Of a stretch of 64,000 nucleotides of DNA, positions 54,620 to 64,000 are shown in pieces; positions within the stretch are counted from its first letter, which is position 1; the number at the start of each line of letters is the position of its first letter. The translations under genes were made by a program, and so were the position numbers. The DNA lies in NCBI GenBank assembly GCA_913060475.1, contig CAJXSD010000009.1, forward strand, positions 1 through 64,000, in the 5' to 3' direction. The notes under the pieces are model-generated. The model saw nothing but the letters and a program-made list of their open reading frames with translations. It had not been told where the DNA came from and ran no database searches. Source of the stretch: an uncultured Paracoccaceae bacterium. GTDB lineage: Bacteria > Pseudomonadota > Alphaproteobacteria > Rhodobacterales > Rhodobacteraceae.

Positions 54620-55576
54620 TCCACCCCCCGATTTTGCAGGCCCAGAACCTGACGCAACATTACCAAATTTCAGGGGGGCTGCTCAGACCGAACAAGGTGC
54701 TGAAAGCGGTCCAAAGTGTGAGCTTTGATTTGCATCGCGGCAAAACATTGGCTGTTGTGGGGGAATCTGGATGTGGCAAATCCACGCTGGCCCGCATGAT
54801 CACAATGATCGAGGAACCAACAGGGTGGCAAATGGTTTTGGATAACACGACCATTACCCCCACGCTGTGGCCAAACCTGCGCACAGATGTGCAAATTGTG
54901 TTTCAAGATCCCTATGGGTCGCTAAATCCCCGTCAGCGGATTGGCCAAATCTTGATGGAACCGCTGATCATCAACCGCCCGGATTTATCCCAATCTGACC
55001 GTCAGGCGCGTGCGCGTGATATGCTGTCACTGGTTGGGTTGCGGCCTGAACATTTTGACCGCTATCCACATATGTTTTCTGGCGGGCAGCGGCAGCGCAT
55101 CGCAATTGCGCGCGGATTGATGTTGGACCCCAAGGTTTTGGTGCTGGACGAACCCGTTTCGGCGCTGGATGTGTCGATCCAGTCGTCGATTTTGAACCTC
55201 TTGGTTGAATTACAGGATCGATTGGACCTAGCCTATTTGTTCATTTCGCATGATTTGGGCGTTGTGCGCCATATCGCAGATGATGTCATCGTCATGTATC
55301 TGGGGCGGGCCGTGGAACGCAGCCCCAAACGGGATCTGTTTGATGCACCACGCCATCCCTATACCAAGGCGCTGCTATCAGCGACGCCCAGTGCAAATCC
55401 GACCCACCGAAAACAGCGAGCTTCAGGGCGAATTACCATCCCCCATGAATGTACCGTCTGGCTGCCCCTTTGCCCCGCGGTGCTGGAAAGCAACGGCTGA
55501 GTGTAAAGCGCAAATGCCCCCGATGACCGAGGGCATTCATTCAGTTGCCTGTTTCCACCCCGAGGGGCAGGGGTGA
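54616..55576 (+). pseudogene. DppF-like ABC ATP-binding protein with C-terminal frameshift
   Basis: The first frame (54616-55500) covers the complete nucleotide-binding domain: Walker [12 protein letters not shown], signature FSGGQRQRIA, Walker B LVLDEPVSALD and LFISHDLGV. Near 55415-55422 the normal peptide-transporter tail switches to the +1 frame, where GELPSPMNVPSGCPFAPRCW and the rest to 55576 are found. The original frame then reads 23 foreign-looking residues and stops at 55500. The ATPase core is intact, so partial function may remain, but the C-terminal regulatory tail is lost. Second frameshift in this operon. Confidence 0.8.
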
Positions 55577-56866
55577 TCAGTTGGCTTGGACCATATCTGC
55601 CAAATCCATGATTTGGTGGGAAATATCGTTGGTCACGGACACCTGTTCTTGCGTTGCGGTCGCAATTGATTCCGTGTCGCCCTGCAACGTACCAATTTTT
55701 TTGATCATCTGATCCGTGTTGCCCGAGATTTTGGCCGATATGTCTTGGATCGTCTCGATTTCTTTGGCGATGGTTTGGGTGAAATTTGTGGCGCTATTGG
55801 CCAGGTTTTTGACCTCGCCTGCCACCACGGCGAACCCTTTGCCGGCTTCGCCTGCGCGGGCAGCCTCGACCGCGGCGTTCAGGGCCAACAGGTTGATTTG
55901 ATCGGCAATCGTGTAAACAAACTCAACGGTTTGCGCCATGGTTTCTGACGATGCGATCAGCTGCTCCACAATATCTTTGGTGCCCGCTGCGGAATGGACC
56001 AAGCTTTCTGCGCTATCGCGTGCAATCTGAACCGACGCAGAGATATCGGCAATGGCTGAATTCATTTCCTCGACCGCGGCGGATGTCGCTTGGGCGATTT
56101 CGGCTGTTGTTTCGCGGTTTTTCACTTCGGTCGTGATGTCGGTTGCATGTTTGGTCACACCGATCACATTGCCTTGCAAATCATAGTCTGCGTTATAAGA
56201 CGCGTTGATGTAAATCGCCTGTCCATTTTTTGTCAGCCGCTTGAATTTTCCGGTTTTTGACGTGCCTTTGCTGAGGTCTGTCCAAAATCGTTTGTAATCG
56301 GCGGTTTCGGTATAGCTGCTTTCGCAGAATATGCGGTGATGCCGGCCCACGATTTCATTCAGGTCATAGCCGGTCACATCCAGAAATGTCTGATTTGCAT
56401 CCTTGATGGTGCCATCGGGGGTAAATGAAATTACGGCCTGCGTTCTGGCAATTGCTTCGTTGTGTTTGCGGGTGGGGATAGAAATATCAACCGCATATTT
56501 TATGACGCCAACGACCACACCCGCATCATTTTTCACGGGGTTATAGGTTGCTTGGATATAGACGTCCTGACCATTCTTGGCGCGTCGTGTATAGGACCCT
56601 GACTGGAACGCACCCGCTTGTAAATTCGCCCAAAACTCGGCGTAGTCTTGGGATTGCACATAGGTCGGGTCGCAAAAAATCCGATGATGTTGGCCGACAA
56701 TTTCATTGTGCTGATACCCTAGGGTCTGCAAGAAATTGTTATTTGCTTGCAAAATGGTTCCATCTGGGCTGAATGAAATAACGGCTTGGCTTTTATCAAG
56801 CGCTTTGATGACGTCTGTGTCCGCAAAGGCGGAAAACTGTGATTTCTGGGTCTTGCGGCCGAACAT
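55577..56866 (-). CDS. Soluble methyl-accepting chemotaxis protein with two PAS domains
   Basis: 429 residues from the ATG at 56866 (AAGAGGA upstream). Two similar PAS domains (about residues 20-130 and 140-250) share SPDGTI and HHRIFC stretches, so they look like an internal duplication. The C-terminal signalling hairpin has [33 protein letters not shown]. No membrane segment is found, so it senses an internal cue such as redox state or a small ligand. Convergent with the transporter operon with adjacent stops. Confidence 0.9.
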   Translation of the reverse strand: MFGRKTQKSQFSAFADTDVIKALDKSQAVISFSPDGTILQANNNFLQTLGYQHNEIVGQHHRIFCDPTYVQSQDYAEFWANLQAGAFQSGSYTRRAKNGQDVYIQATYNPVKNDAGVVVGVIKYAVDISIPTRKHNEAIARTQAVISFTPDGTIKDANQTFLDVTGYDLNEIVGRHHRIFCESSYTETADYKRFWTDLSKGTSKTGKFKRLTKNGQAIYINASYNADYDLQGNVIGVTKHATDITTEVKNRETTAEIAQATSAAVEEMNSAIADISASVQIARDSAESLVHSAAGTKDIVEQLIASSETMAQTVEFVYTIADQINLLALNAAVEAARAGEAGKGFAVVAGEVKNLANSATNFTQTIAKEIETIQDISAKISGNTDQMIKKIGTLQGDTESIATATQEQVSVTNDISHQIMDLADMVQAN

Positions 56867-57088
56867 GACTGGGTCCTCTTGATTTTCATGCCTTAAGAAA
56901 CGGCAAAAGCGGCGCGGTTTATAGGTTTTTGCCATGAAATCTGCAAAAATTACCAATTTGAAATAAATTGGCCGTTATGATTTCAGTTGAATATTAATAA
57001 TTTCAAATTATGACTATTATATAAAAATATAATTTTTAATTATTCTAAAAAGCACTAGTTTAAGCACACAGTTCACAAACAGAGCTGA

Positions 57089-59287
<2,199 letters not shown>

Positions 59288-59304
59288 ATCAAATAGTAAA
59301 ACGC

Positions 59305-59335
59305 AAAACAGGCCGAATATTCGGCCTGTTTTTTT
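59305..59335 (+). terminator. katG terminator
   Basis: AAAACAGGCCGAATATTCGG is the first part of a perfect palindrome centred on GAATATTC and completed by CCTGTTTT, then further Ts to 59335. It lies 18 bases after the katG stop and also faces the convergent pssA gene, so it may act in both directions. Confidence 0.88.
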
Positions 59336-59378
59336 ATGTCGATTGTATGGTTTACGCGATCCTTGCGGGATTTGCGTG

Positions 59379-60119
59379 TTATTCGATCACACGCCCGCGT
59401 GATTTGACGATGGCCCAGAACACACTGGCCAGATACACCAAATCAACCGCGACCATAAGCATCCACAAATGTGCCACAAACATTCCAATTCCGATCACAA
59501 CGGCAACCATTGCCAAACTGACCAGCTTGCGCGGAACGCGGATGGATTTGGGCGAAAATGTTTCGATCTGTGAAATCATCAAAAACCCGACGAAGCCTAG
59601 CCATAGGGCGACCAGCATCGGGTATTCGGTGATATCGACCGCATCTGACATATATAAAAACACAGGGAATAATCCCAACATGGCCCCCGCGGGCGCGGGA
59701 ACACCTGTGAAATGACGTGCTGTTTCTTCGGTCGGTGTGGCGCGGGCTACGTTGAAACGGGCCAAACGCAAACAGGCTGATGTGATGTAAACCAGCACAA
59801 AAATCCACGCGACGCCCGTTTGACCGCGCAAAAACACTTCGTACACCAATAACCCAGGTGCTACACCGAAACACAAAAAATCAGACAGGCTGTCCAATTC
59901 GGCCCCAAAATCGGATGCCGCATTCAGACGGCGCGCCAACAGTCCGTCCAATCCATCCATGATTCCCGATATCAAAATCAAGATCACCGCAATTTCGAAT
60001 TTCTGTTCGATGGCATAGCGGATGGATGTAATCCCCAAACACATGCCCGAAATCGTCGCAAGGTTTGGCAACAACATGTAGAACGGGATTCGTTCGCGTG
60101 AACGGGGATCTTGGGCCAT
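59379..60119 (-). CDS. pssA: CDP-diacylglycerol--serine O-phosphatidyltransferase
   Basis: 246 residues from the ATG at 60119. The CDP-alcohol phosphotransferase motif is complete: DGLDGLLARRLN, FGAELDSLSDFLCF with the four metal-binding aspartates. Several membrane segments surround it. It makes phosphatidylserine from CDP-diacylglycerol and serine. The gene follows psd by 4 bases on the minus strand, so the two steps of phosphatidylethanolamine synthesis are coupled. Confidence 0.95.
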   Translation of the reverse strand: MAQDPRSRERIPFYMLLPNLATISGMCLGITSIRYAIEQKFEIAVILILISGIMDGLDGLLARRLNAASDFGAELDSLSDFLCFGVAPGLLVYEVFLRGQTGVAWIFVLVYITSACLRLARFNVARATPTEETARHFTGVPAPAGAMLGLFPVFLYMSDAVDITEYPMLVALWLGFVGFLMISQIETFSPKSIRVPRKLVSLAMVAVVIGIGMFVAHLWMLMVAVDLVYLASVFWAIVKSRGRVIE

Positions 60120-60123
60120 TTGG

Positions 60124-60801
60124 TTATTCCGACACTGGGGGCAATTCGGCGATAACCGTTTCGCCGGCAATCATGGTTTGCCCGATTGCCACTTTGCAGA
60201 TTGCACCTTGTGGCAGGTAAATATCCAGACGCGATCCAAAGCGGATCAGGCCGAACCGTTCGCCACGGCCCAGATAATCGCCCTCTTGCGACCAGCACAG
60301 GATGCGGCGGGCAACCAGACCGGCAATTTGGACAACGCCGTATTGACGGCCATCGGGCAATTCCACGGTGATGCCATTGCGTTCGTTGTCTTTGGACGCT
60401 TTATCCAGGGACGCGTTGAAAAATTTGCCGGGGCGATAGGCCACTTTGGTAATTGTGCCGGCGGTGGGCACGCGGTTTACGTGGCAGTTGAACACAGACA
60501 TAAACACAGACACGCGCAACATGGGGTCATCGCCCAATTCCAGTTCTGCGGGGGGCACGGCAGGTTCCAGCAGGGATACAACACCATCCGCAGGGGACAC
60601 CATGACACCGGCCTGTTCTGGCGTGACGCGTTCTGGATCGCGGAAAAAGTAATAGACCCAAACCGTCAGGCCAGTACCGATCCATCCCAGTGGGTCCCAC
60701 AGCAAAAACAGCACAACCGTAATCGCGGCAGCAATTGCCACAAACTTGCGCCCCTCGGGGTGCATCGGCTTAACAAAGGTGGATAGCATGGAAACGCTCA
60801 T
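60124..60801 (-). CDS. psd: Phosphatidylserine decarboxylase proenzyme (short form)
   Basis: 225 residues from the ATG at 60801 (GAGG upstream; a longer frame to 60843 lacks a site). After a membrane segment (about residues 20-45), [14 protein letters not shown] and [16 protein letters not shown] are typical. The self-cleavage site is the Gly-Ser in [11 protein letters not shown], where the serine becomes the pyruvoyl group. It converts phosphatidylserine to phosphatidylethanolamine in the inner membrane. Confidence 0.94.
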   Translation of the reverse strand: MSVSMLSTFVKPMHPEGRKFVAIAAAITVVLFLLWDPLGWIGTGLTVWVYYFFRDPERVTPEQAGVMVSPADGVVSLLEPAVPPAELELGDDPMLRVSVFMSVFNCHVNRVPTAGTITKVAYRPGKFFNASLDKASKDNERNGITVELPDGRQYGVVQIAGLVARRILCWSQEGDYLGRGERFGLIRFGSRLDIYLPQGAICKVAIGQTMIAGETVIAELPPVSE

Positions 60802-60894
60802 ACGGGCCTCATATCGTCTGTAAATTGAACCCAGCGCATACAACGAAGTTGGCGCTTTGGCAATCTTGGGTTTTAGGGGTAGGGATCATGGCCC

Positions 60895-61599
60895 CTATAA
60901 TGCGTTTTCGCGCATTTCTTGGTAATAGGGTAAACACATATCCGCGATGCGCTGTAATTCCGGTGGCAAATCCGGCATATCCCGTTCGGGCGGTGCAAAC
61001 CCCGTCGAGGTATGAACCGCCCCGTACCAATGCGGTGCCCAGACCCCGTCATAGGGTTTGGGGCCCATATCCCAAGTCAACATTGCGGGGTCAAAATCTA
61101 ACCCAATGGCCGCACATAATTTTGTCAGCATGTCACGCGGCGCGCGGCGAATGTCGGTGCTGTCAATAACGACCGCCTTGTGCCCTGCGGCCGTGATTTG
61201 GTGAAACAGCTCTAGCTGTTGTTGAAAACCGATATCGGCCGCGGTCGGGTTGTCATATTTTGCGCTGAAACTGGCCAAGACACGTTGTGGATGACGGATC
61301 AAAAACACGTTTGTGACCTGAGCAATCCAATTGCGTGGGATGTCGGGCAACATATGTTGTGTCATATGTTTTTGGTAATAATGCCGGTCCCGCGGGGCAA
61401 TCAGATCGGCGATCACATCCTCGGCGTGATGCGGTTGCGCGGCCAAGACATCATCGCGCATGGGATGGTTCAGGCCCGTTTTGGTTAGATAACAGGCATA
61501 AAATGGTTCATCGATGGCCTGAAAATCGGACCGATTGGCAAAGGAATACATCAGCGCTGTCGATAAATTGCGCGGGCCAGACCACATGGCTAGGTTCAT
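60895..61599 (-). CDS. Sulfotransferase-like P-loop protein
   Basis: 234 residues. The N-terminal PAPS/P-loop-type motif is MWSGPRNLSTALMYSFANR, and the second phosphate-binding region is VFLIRHPQRVLASFSAK. The start overlaps the aminotransferase stop by four bases, so the two genes are translationally coupled. The family fold is clear, but sulfotransfer is not proven. Substrate unknown. Confidence 0.78.
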   Translation of the reverse strand: MNLAMWSGPRNLSTALMYSFANRSDFQAIDEPFYACYLTKTGLNHPMRDDVLAAQPHHAEDVIADLIAPRDRHYYQKHMTQHMLPDIPRNWIAQVTNVFLIRHPQRVLASFSAKYDNPTAADIGFQQQLELFHQITAAGHKAVVIDSTDIRRAPRDMLTKLCAAIGLDFDPAMLTWDMGPKPYDGVWAPHWYGAVHTSTGFAPPERDMPDLPPELQRIADMCLPYYQEMRENAL

Positions 61600-62507
61600 T
61601 TTGCCACCTCTTGTTCGATCAGTGATTTATAGAGGGATCGGATGTGTTGGGTCATGGGACCCATGTCGCCGGTTCCGATGACACGCCCATCAATGGATCC
61701 GACCGGCGTTTGCGCTCCAAAGGTGCCTGTCAAAAATGCCTCATCCGCGCCATAGGTATCGACCAAGGAATAGTTGCGTTCATAAACGGGGATCCCGTCC
61801 GCTTTGCATAGGTCAATGACCTTTTGTCGGGTAATGCCGTTCATACAATAATCGCCCGTGCTGGTCCAAACGGCCCCTTTGCGTACGATAAAGAAATTGC
61901 AGGCGTTGGTTGTGTTCACAAACCCGTTGATATCCAACATCAACGCTTCGTCTGCGCCAGCTTTCTCGGCGGCGATGCAGGCCAGGATGCAATTCAGTTT
62001 CGAATGGCTGTTTAATTTGGGATCCTGCGTCATGGGCAACCCGCGCAGATGCGGAACGGTCGCCAACCGAATGGGCCGTGGGATTGACGGTTTCGAATGT
62101 TCCATGATGATGGTGATCGTGGGACCAGATTGTGACAGGGCGGGGTGTTGAAACGGGCGGACCTTGGGGCCGCGGGTGATCATCAGTCGCGCGTGGGCAT
62201 CGGTGGTCATGCCATTTGCAGCCTGTGTGTCAAAAATGGCCTGTTTCACCTGATCGGGGGTCATGCCTATGTTGATGTCTACCGCTTTGGCGGCCTCAAA
62301 AAGGCGGTCCATGTGTTCGTCAATAAAGGCCCAGGTACCGTCATACAAACGCAATCCTTCCCAAACGCCATCGCCCAGCATGAACCCGCTGTCATAGACG
62401 CTGACAACGGCCTGATCCTTGGGGACGATTTTGCCGTTTAGATAAATCAAAATGGTTTCGTTACGCGCATCGTCTTGCGCCTGATGGGTGGTGACTGTGT
62501 CGATCAT
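61596..62507 (-). CDS. Class IV PLP-dependent aminotransferase (BCAT/D-amino-acid type)
   Basis: 303 residues. Fold-type IV features: YLNGKIVPKDQAVVSVYDSGFMLGDGVWEG, the PLP lysine in HSKLNCILACIAAEKAGADE, LMLDINGFVNTTNACNFFIV. In that last motif the glutamate that usually contacts the PLP ring nitrogen is replaced by a Thr/Asn stretch, a subfamily variation. It would transaminate a branched-chain or D-amino acid with 2-oxoglutarate. Coupled to the sulfotransferase-like gene. Confidence 0.88.
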   Translation of the reverse strand: MIDTVTTHQAQDDARNETILIYLNGKIVPKDQAVVSVYDSGFMLGDGVWEGLRLYDGTWAFIDEHMDRLFEAAKAVDINIGMTPDQVKQAIFDTQAANGMTTDAHARLMITRGPKVRPFQHPALSQSGPTITIIMEHSKPSIPRPIRLATVPHLRGLPMTQDPKLNSHSKLNCILACIAAEKAGADEALMLDINGFVNTTNACNFFIVRKGAVWTSTGDYCMNGITRQKVIDLCKADGIPVYERNYSLVDTYGADEAFLTGTFGAQTPVGSIDGRVIGTGDMGPMTQHIRSLYKSLIEQEVAK

Positions 62508-62536
62508 GGTAACCTTTTTTTGGGTACGCTAGCCTT

Positions 62537-62583
62537 ACCTTGGGCAAAGTCCAAGTGTTAAATTGCGTTCACCTTAGTGTGAA
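62537..62583. promoter_or_regulatory. Inverted repeats between the aminotransferase and msrA genes
   Basis: Two candidates lie in the divergent region: CCTTGG (62538-62543) paired with CCAAG (62551-62555), and TTCAC (62568-62572) paired with GTGAA (62579-62583) with a 6-base spacer. Either may be an operator; neither matches a known site I can name. Confidence 0.3.
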
Positions 62584-62651
62584 GTTTGATGGTTTAATTT
62601 GGCTTGGTTTCGAATTTGCGGCAGGGTGCCAAAAAACAAAGAGGTGCGACA

Positions 62652-63302
62652 ATGTCTGTGGTAAAAGGATTTGCAATTAAACTGGCGGCAATTTTTGCCT
62701 TTGGCGGGGCCCTGGCCCTGTCAGCCCCCAGCGCCCAAGCTGAAACTGTAGTCGTTGCAGGTGGGTGTTTTTGGTGCGTCGAGGCAGATTTTGAAAAACT
62801 AGATGGTGTGACTGAGGCGGTGTCAGGGTATACGGGGGGAACGGTCAAAAACCCAACCTATAAACAGGTTACGCGCGGTGGAACCGGCCATTACGAAGCG
62901 GTCAAAATTGATTTCGATCCCGCAAAAATTTCATTGGACCAGATTTTGGACAAATTTTTACGTTCAGTCGATGTGACGGATGCAGGCGGGCAATTTTGTG
63001 ACCGCGGTGACAGTTATCGCACCGCCATTTTCGCAGCCCCCGATCAAATCGAATCCGCGCAGCGGGCCATTGCCAAGGCACAGGTTGATTTGGGTCAGCA
63101 GATTGTAACGCCTGTTTTGGACTTGGATGTTTTTTACATGGCCGAAGATTATCACCAAGATTATTACAAAGGGACCGGATTTGTGTTGACCCGCTTTGGC
63201 CCAAAACGCCAAAACGAAGCGTATCAATTGTATCGTGACGCCTGTCAGCGTGACGATCGTGTGAAACAGCTGTGGGGGAATGCCGCCGCATTCGTTAAAT
63301 AA
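62652..63302 (+). CDS. msrA: Exported peptide methionine sulfoxide reductase A
   Basis: 216 residues from the ATG at 62652 (GAGG 8 bases upstream; the frame extends to 62604 without a site). Residues 1-30 are a Sec signal peptide ending LSAPSAQAE, so the enzyme is periplasmic. The catalytic [11 protein letters not shown] and the MsrA core ([36 protein letters not shown]) are complete. It reduces methionine-S-sulfoxide in oxidised proteins. Most MsrA proteins are cytosolic, so export is notable. Confidence 0.94.
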   Translation: MSVVKGFAIKLAAIFAFGGALALSAPSAQAETVVVAGGCFWCVEADFEKLDGVTEAVSGYTGGTVKNPTYKQVTRGGTGHYEAVKIDFDPAKISLDQILDKFLRSVDVTDAGGQFCDRGDSYRTAIFAAPDQIESAQRAIAKAQVDLGQQIVTPVLDLDVFYMAEDYHQDYYKGTGFVLTRFGPKRQNEAYQLYRDACQRDDRVKQLWGNAAAFVK

Positions 63303-63531
63303 TGACAGAATCGGTACTGCCTGTTTGGTCAAAACGATAGGCGGCCCAACAAAAATCCTGGCAAAAATCGGGATTTTACCGCGACACATTCGCGCTAATT
63401 GTAAAATCAATGCAACTGTATGCTGGACGTGGCGGGATTCCAGCGTTAAACAGCGCTCAGCAATGGCTTTGGTTTTTCCAGGGCCCTAAGCCGTATGGGC
63501 CGATTCTGGCCAAAAGAATGGAGTTAACCTC

Positions 63532-64000
63532 GTGTCACATGCAGACGATCACGAAGGCACCCGCAGAGACTTTCTGTACTACGCCACTGCTGGCGCAGGC
63601 GCAGTTGTAACAGGTGCTGCAGTTTGGCCACTGGTCAATCAAATGAACCCTTCCGCAGATGTTAAGGCGCTGGCCTCGATCCGTGTGGATGTATCTGGTC
63701 TGGCGGCCGGATCACAGCTGACGGTGAAATGGTTGGGCAAGCCGGTGTTTATTCGCCGCCGTACCGCCGAAGATATCGAACGCGCGCGCGCTGTTGATTT
63801 GGCCGATTTGGTCGACACAGATGCGGCAAACGCCAACAAACCCGGCGCAGACGCCAGCGACGAAAACCGCGCATTGGACGAAGCCGGTGAATGGTTGGTC
63901 ATGATGGGCGTTTGTACGCACCTGGGCTGCGTTCCACTGGGTGGTTCGTCAGGCGATTTCCAAGGTTGGTTCTGTCCGTGCCACGGGTCACATTACGACT
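63532..64000 (+). CDS. petA: Ubiquinol-cytochrome c reductase Rieske iron-sulfur subunit (partial)
   Basis: The first 156 residues of a Rieske protein that runs off the right edge. The start is GTG at 63532 with GGAG 9-12 bases upstream. The N-terminus has a twin-arginine signal-anchor ([19 protein letters not shown]). The 2Fe-2S ligands appear in [11 protein letters not shown] and CPCHGSHYD. It is the electron-accepting subunit of complex III in the cytoplasmic membrane. petB and petC are expected next. Confidence 0.95.
   Translation, partial: MSHADDHEGTRRDFLYYATAGAGAVVTGAAVWPLVNQMNPSADVKALASIRVDVSGLAAGSQLTVKWLGKPVFIRRRTAEDIERARAVDLADLVDTDAANANKPGADASDENRALDEAGEWLVMMGVCTHLGCVPLGGSSGDFQGWFCPCHGSHYD

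Overview
The window looks like chromosome of a marine alphaproteobacterium of the Rhodobacteraceae (Roseobacter group). Supporting signs are the family mix (TRAP transporter, smo-type polyol operon, hps/suy sulfonate cluster, psd-pssA pair, petA Rieske protein), many GTG starts with clear Shine-Dalgarno sites, moderate GC and dense operons. I found no rRNA, tRNA, CRISPR array, insertion sequence or phage gene. Apart from two frameshifted genes in one transporter operon, the content is intact accessory metabolism.

Layout. (1) 149-5524: a LysR regulator, a DUF1445 hydro-lyase-like protein, a DctPQM TRAP transporter and a DUF2848 protein, probably one uptake and catabolic unit for an unknown organic acid. 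(2) 5530-9248: a lone bciA (8-vinyl chlorophyllide reductase) on the minus strand, then a GMC oxidoreductase and an aldose 1-epimerase. (3) 9282-16645, minus strand: XRE-cupin regulator, M24 peptidase and a complete Dpp/Opp-type ABC transporter; a glycine-amidinotransferase-like gene (17018-18133) diverges from it. (4) 18894-27090: LacI regulator and the sorbitol/mannitol operon smoEFGK-smoS-mtlK plus a P-loop kinase; then a DeoR repressor and a carbon operon with FBPase, iron-type alcohol dehydrogenase, D-lyxose isomerase, glycerate kinase, a small membrane protein and a DedA protein. (5) 33241-36938: LysR, copZ and copA (copper efflux). (6) 37018-46499: an alpha/beta hydrolase and an HpcH/HpaI aldolase, then a C3-sulfonate cluster: LacI regulator, twin operators, a small leader ORF, hpsN, hpsO, hpsP, suyA, suyB, a ComC-like dehydrogenase and a YeiH/UPF0324 membrane protein. 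(7) 46564-55576: histidine phosphatase, creatinase, and a second Dpp/Opp operon with its own M24 peptidase; its second permease and last ATPase are frameshifted. (8) 55577-64000: PAS-MCP chemoreceptor, katG, pssA and psd, sulfotransferase-like protein, class IV aminotransferase, exported MsrA and the start of petA.

How the genes work together. The sulfonate cluster reads as 2,3-dihydroxypropane-1-sulfonate (DHPS) epimerised by HpsO/HpsP, oxidised by HpsN to (R)-sulfolactate and cleaved by SuyAB to pyruvate and sulfite, with the YeiH-like protein as a candidate sulfite exporter. The smo operon imports hexitols and oxidises them to fructose. Creatinase and the amidinotransferase both act on guanidino compounds, and each lies next to an ABC transporter plus M24-peptidase operon.

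The most interesting leads are the regulation of the sulfonate cluster (twin operators, leader ORF, terminator touching the comC start codon), the paired frameshifts beside creatinase, the isolated bciA gene, and the undescribed TRAP/DUF1445/DUF2848 unit.
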